Origin: Promethearchaeota archaeon
GTDB lineage: Archaea > Asgardarchaeota > Lokiarchaeia > Sigyniarchaeales > SOKP01
Direction of reading: 5' to 3'
NCBI GenBank assembly: GCA_013375475.1
Contig: JABXKD010000002.1
Location: forward strand, 50,313 to 114,312
DNA: 64,000 bases
Part shown: positions 1 through 8,234 of the stretch, one piece after another
Numbering within the stretch: the first letter of the stretch is position 1
Layout of the letters: each line of letters opens with the position of its first letter
Translations under genes and position numbers: made by a program
The notes under the pieces: model-generated
Databases searched by the model: none
What the model was told of the DNA's origin: nothing
Seen by the model: only the letters and a program-made list of their open reading frames with translations

Positions 1-328
1 CTCCAACATATTCTTTACCTGCATTTAATAATGCTGACAAAACCCGAGTAGCTTTGCCAAGAGCGCAAGGCAAGATTCCTGTTACTTTTGGATCTAATGT
101 TCCTCCGTGCCCAGCGTTATCAATATCTAAAATTTTACGCGCCCATGAGACTACTTCGTGACTCGTTGGACCACTAGGTTTGTCTAAGTTTATAACTCCA
201 TACTTTAATAGATCTTTAATATCTCTATTATTAGGATCGCATCCATAACTTACATTTGCTGTATCTTGAGACTTCACTAACAATTGCTCTGATTCGTCAG
301 AGGGTAATTTAAATTCTAAATCGGGCAT
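1..328 (-). CDS. cbf5: tRNA/rRNA pseudouridine synthase Cbf5, N-terminal part (runs off the window)
   Basis: This is the catalytic subunit of archaeal H/ACA RNPs (dyskerin family), which converts guide-selected uridines in rRNA to pseudouridine and can also act on tRNA U55. The protein starts MPDLEFKLPSD at the ATG at 328 and reads about 109 codons to the window edge without interruption. It contains the TruB-family stretch INLDKPSGPTSHEVVSW, then HGGTLDPKVTGILP, whose Asp is the catalytic residue. The C-terminal PUA domain lies outside the window. In some Crenarchaeota cbf5 carries an mRNA intron; none is seen in the part visible here. Identity is secure; only the extent is unknown. Confidence 0.93.
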   Translation of the reverse strand, partial: MPDLEFKLPSDESEQLLVKSQDTANVSYGCDPNNRDIKDLLKYGVINLDKPSGPTSHEVVSWARKILDIDNAGHGGTLDPKVTGILPCALGKATRVLSALLNAGKEYVG

Positions 329-465
329 GAAACTTAACTTCAAAAGAGTATTATTATAATTATTAATTTTCAGCGAAATTAATTTTTATCGTTATGATAT
401 TTTAGAAAAAATTGAAATATCCTTTAAGCTCTAAACTCAAAACCTATACCAATTATTGAAAAATA

Positions 466-569
466 CGGGCCATGTGGGAATTTCGCATCAATTCTAAACG
501 ATTGAGTGTATCGAACCCACGACCTTCAGGTTAAAAGCCTGCTGCGCTACCTGCCTGCGCTAATGGCCC
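466..569 (-). tRNA. tRNA-Lys(TTT) with an intron in the T-loop
   Basis: Read on the minus strand, the acceptor stem GGGCCAT pairs perfectly with ATGGCCC, with discriminator G at 466. The D-arm stem is GCGC/GCGC, and the anticodon loop is CTTTTAA (anticodon TTT). The T stem GTGGG/CCCAC is split by 30 extra bases (480-509). Removing them gives a normal seven-base T-loop, TTCGATT, so the intron lies between positions 59 and 60. The insertion folds as a bulge-helix-bulge: outer helix GTGGG:CCCAC, central helix TTCG:CGAA, bulges ATA and ATT, and an inner hairpin TCAAT/ATTGA. CCA is not encoded. The mature length is 74 bases. The one imperfect pair is G27-A43 at the top of the anticodon stem. Confidence 0.9.
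480..509 (-). other. tRNA-Lys T-loop intron (30 nt, BHB type)
   Basis: Predicted cuts fall between bases 2 and 3 of each three-base bulge (AT^A at 511-509 and AT^T at 481-479). The inner stem is TCAAT/ATTGA with an eight-base loop, extended by CA/TG across a bulged C. Archaeal tRNA endonuclease would remove it and RtcB would join the exons. Confidence 0.85.
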
Positions 570-717
570 TTACTAAAAAATTTTATTAAGATCAAATGTT
601 TTTTTCTGTGAAAATGATACTTAAGTAAAATTGTAATAGATCAAATCTAGAATAATTTATAACTTTTTCTGTGATTATGTATGTTCTACATACATAGAGT
701 GATTTCCTTGAATCAAA

Positions 718-1734
718 TTATCTGAAATGTTCATATCCTTGATTTTTTAGTTCAATCCTTTTACCTTCTTTTAAATAATAGATTTTTTCCTCAGGAATAA
801 CTTTTCCAACTTTAAATAATTTCCCACCTTTAGAAGAAACTAACTTTTGAGCGACTTCAAAGTTTTTTCTATCAATTGTAAAAAGATGAATAAATTCTTC
901 TCCCGCGCTAAAGACTAATTTTTCAAGCGAAATTGGGAAATCTTTGGAATATCGTAAAGCGTCTGGATGGATTAAACTTTCATCGAATTCGATTTCAAAA
1001 CCCAAATCAGATATTGACAACATTAAATCTTTCAAAGATTTCGATAAGCCATCTGAAGAATCAATACTACCCGTAGCTAATTCGTTGTCGGCCAGAATAA
1101 TTCCCTCTATTCCTATTTCGTTTGGTTCTAACACACTTTTTATTGCTCTCTCATATTCAGAAAAATCTTCTAATCGCCCTTTCTTGTTTAAAATTATATC
1201 AAACCCTACACCTGTTAAACCAAATTTATTGTTTATTGTTACTATATTACCTGGTTTTACACCTTTTCGGTAAATTATTTTATTAGGCTTCTTAAAACCA
1301 AAAACTGTTGGATTAATGATAAGATCATGTGTAGAATTAATATCTCCACCAATGTAATTTAAATTCCATGCTTTAGAGTAATCAACGATGCCCTCCATTA
1401 ACCTAGTAAAATCTAGGACTTTTAATTCTTCCGGGAGCCCTAAAGAAACAATAATCCCTTCAGGTTTTACACCCTTAACGACGAGATCACTAATATTCAT
1501 GAGAACAGATTTTCGTCCCATCTGATAAAAATTCATTTGGATAGGGGCGTCCGTTGTGGCATTAAACATATCCGAGTTAAGAACTAAATCTTCCATATCT
1601 TTCCTAGTTTCAATTTTAAAAAAAAAGGAATCGTCTCTAACTAATTCTTTACCCGTCTTTTTTAGAATTATATCTTCTATTATGTGGATTAGTTTTACTT
1701 CTCCGATTGCACTAACGATATCGTTTTCATTCAT
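718..1734 (-). CDS. thiL: thiamine-monophosphate kinase ThiL
   Basis: Phosphorylates thiamine monophosphate to thiamine diphosphate with ATP, the last step of cofactor synthesis, in the cytosol. The 338-residue protein has the usual family length and the AIR-synthetase/ThiL two-domain layout. Visible landmarks are the N-terminal DDSFFF segment, MFNATTDAPIQ, the metal- and ATP-binding stretch NISDLVVKGVKPEG, YIGGDINSTHDLI in the middle, and the C-terminal-domain signature GSIDSSDGLSKSL. The start is the ATG at 1734. It stands alone between tRNA-Lys and tRNA-Thr, with its 3' end facing the tRNA-Lys gene. No other thiamine genes are in the window. Some archaeal relatives of unknown substrate share this fold, so the exact substrate is inferred from the family. 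Confidence 0.85.
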   Translation of the reverse strand: MNENDIVSAIGEVKLIHIIEDIILKKTGKELVRDDSFFFKIETRKDMEDLVLNSDMFNATTDAPIQMNFYQMGRKSVLMNISDLVVKGVKPEGIIVSLGLPEELKVLDFTRLMEGIVDYSKAWNLNYIGGDINSTHDLIINPTVFGFKKPNKIIYRKGVKPGNIVTINNKFGLTGVGFDIILNKKGRLEDFSEYERAIKSVLEPNEIGIEGIILADNELATGSIDSSDGLSKSLKDLMLSISDLGFEIEFDESLIHPDALRYSKDFPISLEKLVFSAGEEFIHLFTIDRKNFEVAQKLVSSKGGKLFKVGKVIPEEKIYYLKEGKRIELKNQGYEHFR

Positions 1735-1785
1735 TAGAAAATTTTATAATTTTTTAAAATTTATATTTATAATATTCATTTACTA

Positions 1786-1879
1786 GCCTTTGTGGCTTAG
1801 TCGTAGAGCAACTGATTCGTAAAATTAATTGATTCGAATCATCAGTAGATCGGGGGTTCAACTCCCCCCAAAGGCTCCA
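1786..1879 (+). tRNA. tRNA-Thr(CGT) with a canonical 37/38 intron
   Basis: The acceptor stem GCCTTTG pairs with CAAAGGC, followed by discriminator T and an encoded CCA (1877-1879). The T arm is GGGGG-TTCAACT-CCCCC and the anticodon stem ACTGA/TCAGT. The loop is expanded to 26 bases; removing 19 bases (1822-1840) leaves TTCGTAA with anticodon CGT (Thr, codon ACG). Of the three tRNAs in the window this is the only one that encodes its CCA. It ends two bases before the stop codon of the convergent roadblock-GTPase gene. Confidence 0.93.
1822..1840 (+). other. tRNA-Thr intron (19 nt, BHB type)
   Basis: The bulge-helix-bulge is formed by outer helix ACTGA:TCAGT, central helix TTCG (1816-1819):CGAA (1835-1838), 5' bulge TAA (1820-1822), 3' bulge TCA (1839-1841), and a minimal inner hairpin AAT/ATT. 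Cutting TA^A and TC^A restores the loop TTCGTAA. The central helix is identical to that of the tRNA-Lys intron. Confidence 0.88.
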
Positions 1880-1880
1880 T

Positions 1881-2897
1881 TTATATATCTTGCGTTTCTA
1901 TATACCTTTTAATAATTTGTAGAGCAAGCATTTTGAAAGCGTCATTTATGTTCTCTCCCGTCTTAGCAGATGTTTCAATATATATTAACTGTAATTTCTC
2001 TGCTAGTGATTCCCCCTCTTTGCTTGAAACAACTCTATCTTCTGTTAAATCTATCTTATTCCCTACCAATATAAGTGCGATATTAGGAGAACTTTTTTTA
2101 ATCTCGATATACCAATTTTTATCTATACTTTCAAAACTAACTCGATTAGTTACGTCATAGACCAAAATTCCTGCTTCTGCATTTGCTAAATATGACTGTC
2201 TTACCAGTTTGAACTGAGCTTGACCTGCCAAATCCCAAATTACAAACCTAACAGTGCTATCGAGCTCTTCAAAAGAACATTCCTTTTTCATTATTGAAGT
2301 CCCTATTGTAGATTTATAGTCTTTAGCAAAAACATTCTCTACATATCGATGTACCATACTTGTTTTACCAACAGCTCCGTCTCCTCCAAGAATTAATTTA
2401 AAAGCGTATTCCTTAGATTTAATTTTAACTTTTTGAACTTTATCTACTTTTCGCTGGATTTGGTTCCCACCGGGTTCTGAAATTAATTTAGGAATAACAG
2501 GGCTCACAGTTCTTCCATCCATTATACGCGCAATCTTCTCAGCTGCTAAATACGCGTAAGGGAAAACCGCGTCTACTCCTGATAAAGAATTTAAAACTGT
2601 AACTAGAACAGCTTCTGGTCCAGATTCACAGAATATGAATCTATATTCTTCAGTATCAAATGTACCCGTTCCAAACGATCCTGAACTAAATTCTTCCGTG
2701 ATTCTAGTTAATACCGGTTCAACTAAAGCACTTACACCCCCAATGATTTCTTCATCAAGCGATTTTTCTGAAGCCCCTACTAAAGAATCCATGATCAAAC
2801 CGTCTCTATTTACAACAAGCACTGCAACTAAATCTTCACCCAAGCTCTGTTTATACCATTGGAGTAAAGCCATCAACTTTTTTGTATCAACCGACAT
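1881..2897 (-). CDS. roadblock/LC7 - Ras-like small GTPase fusion protein
   Basis: A 338-residue two-domain protein. Residues 1 to about 128 look like a roadblock/LC7 domain (LVAVLVVNRDGLIMDS start; VLVTVLNSLSG and AYLAAEKIARI late). After a short linker, residues 163-338 are a Ras/Rab-type G domain with P-loop GGDGAVGKTS (171-180), switch-I threonine in the KSTIGT segment, switch II WDLAGQ (221-226), NKID (280-283) and ETSAK (308-312). All GTP-binding motifs are intact. There is no C-terminal cysteine, so no prenylation is expected. In eukaryotes and bacteria, roadblock domains bind or regulate small GTPases (Ragulator-Rag, MglB-MglA); here both are in one chain with the roadblock N-terminal. 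Single gene, ATG start at 2897. The function (membrane or cytoskeletal signalling) is inference. Confidence 0.88.
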   Translation of the reverse strand: MSVDTKKLMALLQWYKQSLGEDLVAVLVVNRDGLIMDSLVGASEKSLDEEIIGGVSALVEPVLTRITEEFSSGSFGTGTFDTEEYRFIFCESGPEAVLVTVLNSLSGVDAVFPYAYLAAEKIARIMDGRTVSPVIPKLISEPGGNQIQRKVDKVQKVKIKSKEYAFKLILGGDGAVGKTSMVHRYVENVFAKDYKSTIGTSIMKKECSFEELDSTVRFVIWDLAGQAQFKLVRQSYLANAEAGILVYDVTNRVSFESIDKNWYIEIKKSSPNIALILVGNKIDLTEDRVVSSKEGESLAEKLQLIYIETSAKTGENINDAFKMLALQIIKRYIETQDI

Positions 2898-3160
2898 TCC
2901 TTCTCATCTTCGTTTTTCTTGTTAAATCAAAATCTAAACAAACCAATTATATAATTATTTAAAACTTATGAATAAAAATTTTGTTAAATAAATACCATTA
3001 TGAAACTCGCAAATATCTTCTAATAAAGTCAGTGTCTACTCCTTTCACTATTTTCTAATCAAAGAAAATAAAAAAAAAATTTTTTAATGGTTCTATTCTT
3101 TAATGCTATTAAGTTCAAGAAAATTGATAAAAAACTATCCGCTTTTTATTTAGAATTTTT

Positions 3161-3245
3161 GCAGGAGTTGCCAAGCCTGGTCAACGGTGCTAGACCGAGG
3201 CTCTAGTCTCATAGGAGTTCGAGGGTTCGAATCCCTCCTCCTGCA
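3161..3245 (+). tRNA. tRNA-Leu(GAG)
   Basis: Class II tRNA. Acceptor GCAGGAG pairs with CTCCTGC, discriminator A at 3245; T arm GAGGG-TTCGAAT-CCCTC; anticodon stem CTAGA/TCTAG; loop CCGAGGC giving anticodon GAG; a long variable arm CTC-ATAG-GAG as in Leu/Ser tRNAs; A discriminator as expected for Leu. No intron and no encoded CCA. The base before the anticodon (position 33, at 3196) is C instead of the nearly universal U. Confidence 0.92.
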
Positions 3246-3343
3246 TTTTTTATTTTGTCTGTAATTTGCTTTAAGACTAAATAGTATCAGAGATATAAAA
3301 AATAAAACAATATATTAAAAAGTTGACATGTATTGAGAAAGTT

Positions 3344-4549
3344 ATGAACACTATTTTAAGCTTAAATATAAATCAAATTGATACCTCAATAAATCACGTT
3401 AAGGCTTTGGCTTTTTCTCGTTCACCTTCTTCCACGGGAGAAACTAAAGCAGCTTTGTATATCAAAAGTGAGATGAATAACGAGAATATAAAATGTAATA
3501 TGGACTATTTCGCCTTTACTGGAGCTAAAAGGATATTTATGAGGCTTACTTATATTATTTTATTTACTTATCTGATAGTATTTCGTTTGTTATTAGTTAT
3601 TGTTGCTTATTTTGCAGTCAAATATGTTTTTCCACGCCTGCGAAATTACTCGTTAGTAGGAAGGGAGGAATCAAAAAATGTAGTTGCAAAAATTAAATCA
3701 GTTAAAAAACAGAAGAAAAAACCAGTTATAATATTAAGCGCCCATTACGATACTTTTTCCGCAAACTTTCCGTATGGCATACAAAAAGTTTTCTTTTTTT
3801 TCTTCAGAATTATTATTATTCCCTATGTCATATTCGCCATACTTATCGCAAACATCGCTTTTTTCCTTAATAGTACAGAAGAGACAACTCAATTGATGGT
3901 TACTTTTACGCTAATTGAATTTGCTATGACAACAATCATCTTTTTACTTATATACGATAATAACCGTTCTAAGGGGTCTATTGATAACGCTAGTGGAGTT
4001 GCCATTTTAATTGAACTGGCAAAATTAATTAAAAGGAATCCCCTTGAAAATTACGATGTAATAATATTATGGAGTAGCGCTGAAGAATGGGGTTTAAAAG
4101 GATCGAAAGCTTATTGTAAGAGTAACCGCGCTTACTTAAGAAAAAAGTATGATTTAAATAGTTCTTTCAATATAAATGTAGATATGGTGGGATCTTATAT
4201 AGGACTTGAAACAAAAAGTTCATTGCATTTAAGACGTCGGAAAGCTCCGTTTGACTTAAATAAAAAACTTGAAGAAACCGCAAATGAATTGAATATTCCA
4301 ATAACTGTGTATGATAGAGTTTTAGGATCTAAAGCAGATCACAAAAGTTTCCGATCTTTAGCTAGAAGAACTAAATCATCATTTCAAGTGGCATACTTTC
4401 ATTCCGCAAATGATTCTAAATTCATTCATTCCTTTAAAGATACTCCCGATAAATGCAACCCTGAAAATTTGAACGGTTGTATAGAAATCTGTTATACATC
4501 AATAAGATCCATTGATTCATTATATTCTTCTTCAAAAGAAGTTAGATAA
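3344..4549 (+). CDS. membrane-anchored M28 family zinc aminopeptidase-like protein
   Basis: M28 peptidases are two-zinc exopeptidases. The expected ligand segments appear in order: SAHYDTF (His, Asp), GSIDNASGV (bridging Asp), WSSAEEWGLKG (catalytic and ligand Glu), NVDMVGS (Asp) and a late VAYFHSAND (His). The catalytic fold is interrupted by hydrophobic segments: one or two near residues 65-95 (ILFTYLIVFRLLLVIVAYF) and two after the first motif (VFFFFFRIIIIPYVIFAIL and a following helix), so it is an integral membrane protein. The start is taken as the ATG at 3344; a TTG at 3323 in frame is an alternative. Its last 18 bases overlap the 3' end of the opposite-strand DP2 gene. The substrate is unknown. 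Confidence 0.75.
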   Translation: MNTILSLNINQIDTSINHVKALAFSRSPSSTGETKAALYIKSEMNNENIKCNMDYFAFTGAKRIFMRLTYIILFTYLIVFRLLLVIVAYFAVKYVFPRLRNYSLVGREESKNVVAKIKSVKKQKKKPVIILSAHYDTFSANFPYGIQKVFFFFFRIIIIPYVIFAILIANIAFFLNSTEETTQLMVTFTLIEFAMTTIIFLLIYDNNRSKGSIDNASGVAILIELAKLIKRNPLENYDVIILWSSAEEWGLKGSKAYCKSNRAYLRKKYDLNSSFNINVDMVGSYIGLETKSSLHLRRRKAPFDLNKKLEETANELNIPITVYDRVLGSKADHKSFRSLARRTKSSFQVAYFHSANDSKFIHSFKDTPDKCNPENLNGCIEICYTSIRSIDSLYSSSKEVR

Positions 4550-7500
4550 TTTCTGTTGCTTTATCTTAGGATTATTAGTAAGACTTTCGACATATTCTTC
4601 TGTTAATTCCATTCTTTGAATTGTATATTCATCTAAATTAAAAGATTTGCATAGTTTCAAAGCTTTAGGGATATATTTTCCGATACCTCCTCGATTGACT
4701 GTCAAAATTACTTTATTACCACATTTTGGACACTTTCCCGCATTTGAAAGTGGTGGACGTGAGAATTTTTCATTACATTTTACACATCTAAAAGTCTGCA
4801 TAGCAAATTTTCTTAAATTTCCTAAGATATCAGGGTTGAAATGAGTAGATAAAATCTTTTCAGCAACCTTTTTCTCGTTCACAGCTTTAATAATTTTTGC
4901 AAGGTGCAATTGAGCGTCGATTTTTTCTTCCATTGTAATATAAGTTTTATATGCTGTAGTAATAGGACCTTCGTTAATATTTTTGGTAGGGATGTTAAAA
5001 CCAAGATTTATGTATTGATCGATCGTTCCTAATCGTTTTTTTACTAAATTCATTTTATCTTCTATTTCTATGGGCATAACATAGTTCAGAGTTGCCTCAT
5101 AAAACTCTAACGGGTATTTATAAAGAGTATCTATATTATGAGCTTCGCTATCTATTTCGTTTGGATCTAATACAGAAGATATTACGAGGGTAGCGTCCAT
5201 TCTTCCACCGATTTTACTTGGTAAATAATATCTAGAGAAATTTAGTAGAGGATCTAAAAGAAGCATTACACCATCTTCATCTCCGTCGCAATTTCTGCGT
5301 TTTGCTGCGTGCCAAAATGGATGTGCATATATAGATCTCGCGTGGGTAAAACCAATTATTCTTCCTACAATTCCAGCACTGGTGTGAGGTGCTAGGCCTA
5401 CGACTAGATGACCTACAAGATCTTCTCTCGTTCTAACTTGGTAAAACTTATCCATTTTATAAAAATGCTCAAGTTCGTCGTCAATAAATTTAGCTACCCT
5501 CACGAAATAGTCAGCGCAATCATCTGACAATAGGACATCTTGCACTTGAAGTTCTAGTATCTGATCAGGATTGGTTAAAATGTTATTTTTAAAATCTTTT
5601 TCATATCCTAATTCTATTAATCTTTTTACTGGTGTCTTGATTTCTTTCGGTTTGAAATGAGTTAATGGGATATCAGTAGCATCATAACGGATTTCAGCAG
5701 TTTTATAGACCATTAATCCATTTTTAGCTCTCAATATTCCCTTAACTATTGGTTCTGGAACTTTAAATTTATTAGTTAAACCAAGAATCCCCTTAAATTT
5801 ACTTGGCAAAGCTAGATTTAGCGAACTTGACATAGATTGTGTATAATTTTTTATGTTAAAGGAAGCTTCTTTAGAAAAATTAAGCAATCCCCCGCACTGG
5901 TGACATTTTTCTTCGTTTTTAGGATAATATTTATTGCATTTAAGACATATCTTTTGAAATTCTGTATGCGTTCCACAATTAGGACATAAGTTAAAAGGAG
6001 TAATGGTGTCACATTTAGGACATTTCTTTCTACAAATGTCAATTTTTACTTTTTCAAGTTCTACCGCTTTCTCTACTAATCTTGTATTTCCCACCTTGTC
6101 ACTAAGTGGAAATAAACTCTGAACGCCTTTCATGCTTTTTCTTTCGGATTTCTCAGGTCGGCCCATTCGAGTTCCCATGAAGATTGGAGCTTTATTCCTA
6201 ATTTCTACAGGAGAAAACGCAGAAAAAAGTGTAAAGACATCATCATCTTTAGTTAGATCATGATCTTTTTTATTTTTCAAATCAAATATAACTACAAAAA
6301 TTTCTGTTGTAGGAACATCTAATAATATTTTAGCATCATTAATCGTATGAGAAACAAATGCTTTTTCTAAAATATCCTTAAGTTCTTTAGTATTTTTTAA
6401 ACTGATTCTGTTGCTATTCTCGTTATAATTGGAAATCAAAGCTTTTCTTAGAATTAATAATTCTTCCCCTGAGATATTTCCCCAAAAGTCAATATATTTT
6501 GGATGAAGGGGTATATTGTATTTTTTCGCTATATCTAAAGCTTCTATTGTAGAAGGAATATTATTAAAGGGATCTTTTATATATTTAACCAGCTCTGCGC
6601 TAGGATTTTGTAGACTATGTATCGCTTCCTCTAATTCTAGAGCCCACCATTCTTCTACGTAGCCCGAAGGAACTAATTTATGATTATTTTCAGAAAATTC
6701 ACCAAATCCAAAAAGAATATCGCCCAAAAATAGAATTTTTTCTATGTTCTGAAAACATTCTTTTGCCATTTTCATATTTGAAATTTGCATTACAGCCCCA
6801 TTTTTCAACTTTACAATAGGGGGTTCTATTGAACTAACCGGACAGATACTAGCGCTTTTTCCTGGTCTTTCAATTCTTAATTGCGTTCCAATCGCAATAA
6901 AATCATCTAATAACGTCATTGTTATAGGGTTCATACCTGCCGCAGCTAATCCAGTGTTTCGGGATCTTCCATATCGAATTCTATGCCCACCAATTTCAGA
7001 AGGGTGACTAAATACAGGTCTACCTGCGATAACATCAGAAACATATTTTGAATTAGGAGGAATAACAACCTTACTGTTTTTATCCATGGTATCAATATTA
7101 ACTTTCTTTTCACCTTTCTGTGAGATGTCTTTTAATTTCGCTAACCAATCCCAGCCTTCCAAGTTCATGCTTTTTGCAATTTTTAAAAGTTTTGGAGCTT
7201 TGAGAAGAATACCGTCGTTTAGGACTAAGCAAGCACCTCCCCTTATCTTATTTGTTTCGATTCTCGGAAGTTTCCTAAAAGCTGAAACTTCTTCATCTTC
7301 GGTGGAATCTCCGTTTATTTCCACGGGTAAATGCTCAACAGCAAATCTTATCTCATCATTAGAGGAAGGATATTGTAAATGTACTCGTCTGTCGTAAAGT
7401 TTTACTTCTTCTACGTACCTCCCGATTTCACCTTCAGTTGCTTCATACTTTGGTATATTTGACTTTTTCCTAACATAATCCGCTATTAACACACATAAAG

Positions 7501-7966
7501 CGGCCGTCGTCCCTCCTGCAGCTCTAATAGGTCCCGCAAAATACAATGACAGATATTTATTGTGGTGGCGATCCTCTCGTATTAAAATTTTGGAAATGCC
7601 TTCAAGTGGAGCGCTAACAACACCCATCGTTTTTATGGCAAGCCCAACTCGTATTGCTCTCTCAACTCTCTCTTCAAGGGAGTCAATATTTCCAATTTTC
7701 TGTCCAAGTATGTCAGAAACTACTTGAAATACTATTTCATCTTCAGATTTACCTAAATTTTTTAACCTTCTTATTAATTTAGCTACTCCTAAAGGGCCCA
7801 CGAGTTTTTCAACCCTTCCCGCCAAATCTTTAGCTTGAGGAGATTCTACGAAGATTTCAGGATCCAATCCTTTTTGCCGAGCATTTTCAGCAATTTCGTA
7901 ACACTCATCTACATCTTTTTGCAAGTTAGAAAAATATTCCTCTGTTTCTTTGCTCATTTCTACCAT
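4532..7966 (-). CDS. polC: DNA polymerase D (PolII) large catalytic subunit DP2
   Basis: The catalytic subunit of the two-subunit archaeal replicative polymerase. About 1,144 residues, the usual length with no intein. Landmarks: the N-terminal helical region ending in YFAGPIRAAGGTTAAL, GRPVFSHPSEIGGHRIRYGR, zinc-binding CPKCDTITPFNLCPNCG followed by CLKCNKYYP, and the active-site stretch NCDGDEDGVML near residue 890 with the catalytic aspartates. A C-terminal zinc module (CVKCNEKF...CPKCGN) precedes the last eight residues QQKLSNFF, an exact PCNA-interacting PIP box (Qxx-L-xx-FF). The start chosen is the ATG at 7966, seven bases after a GTGAG-type Shine-Dalgarno; GTG at 7978 is possible. It is transcribed divergently from its partner DP1. 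Confidence 0.97.
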   Translation of the reverse strand: MVEMSKETEEYFSNLQKDVDECYEIAENARQKGLDPEIFVESPQAKDLAGRVEKLVGPLGVAKLIRRLKNLGKSEDEIVFQVVSDILGQKIGNIDSLEERVERAIRVGLAIKTMGVVSAPLEGISKILIREDRHHNKYLSLYFAGPIRAAGGTTAALCVLIADYVRKKSNIPKYEATEGEIGRYVEEVKLYDRRVHLQYPSSNDEIRFAVEHLPVEINGDSTEDEEVSAFRKLPRIETNKIRGGACLVLNDGILLKAPKLLKIAKSMNLEGWDWLAKLKDISQKGEKKVNIDTMDKNSKVVIPPNSKYVSDVIAGRPVFSHPSEIGGHRIRYGRSRNTGLAAAGMNPITMTLLDDFIAIGTQLRIERPGKSASICPVSSIEPPIVKLKNGAVMQISNMKMAKECFQNIEKILFLGDILFGFGEFSENNHKLVPSGYVEEWWALELEEAIHSLQNPSAELVKYIKDPFNNIPSTIEALDIAKKYNIPLHPKYIDFWGNISGEELLILRKALISNYNENSNRISLKNTKELKDILEKAFVSHTINDAKILLDVPTTEIFVVIFDLKNKKDHDLTKDDDVFTLFSAFSPVEIRNKAPIFMGTRMGRPEKSERKSMKGVQSLFPLSDKVGNTRLVEKAVELEKVKIDICRKKCPKCDTITPFNLCPNCGTHTEFQKICLKCNKYYPKNEEKCHQCGGLLNFSKEASFNIKNYTQSMSSSLNLALPSKFKGILGLTNKFKVPEPIVKGILRAKNGLMVYKTAEIRYDATDIPLTHFKPKEIKTPVKRLIELGYEKDFKNNILTNPDQILELQVQDVLLSDDCADYFVRVAKFIDDELEHFYKMDKFYQVRTREDLVGHLVVGLAPHTSAGIVGRIIGFTHARSIYAHPFWHAAKRRNCDGDEDGVMLLLDPLLNFSRYYLPSKIGGRMDATLVISSVLDPNEIDSEAHNIDTLYKYPLEFYEATLNYVMPIEIEDKMNLVKKRLGTIDQYINLGFNIPTKNINEGPITTAYKTYITMEEKIDAQLHLAKIIKAVNEKKVAEKILSTHFNPDILGNLRKFAMQTFRCVKCNEKFSRPPLSNAGKCPKCGNKVILTVNRGGIGKYIPKALKLCKSFNLDEYTIQRMELTEEYVESLTNNPKIKQQKLSNFF

Positions 7967-8234
7967 AATACAGCTCACTTTATCGTTACTAAAATACAGT
8001 CTATACAGAAAACTAGATACATAAAATTAAATTCTTACTTCGAAAATAAAATATTTTATTAATAGGTTAGTTGAACAGTATTATAAGAACTTGGGGAGAT
8101 TTACAGTTTATAATGAAAGTATGAGAATTGATACACCCTCCTAATACTTAAAAAAATTTGTTTGTTCTTTAATAATAAACAATTTAATTGTATCATTTCA
8201 TAAATATAATAATTCTATTCTGGATAAGAGTGAT

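Noticed and set aside
466..569. Pseudo-tRNA because of the split T arm.
   Set aside because: The acceptor, D, anticodon and T stems are all essentially perfect after removing a BHB-defined insertion.
4532..7966. Intein in DP2.
   Set aside because: The length is standard and no splicing motifs are present.
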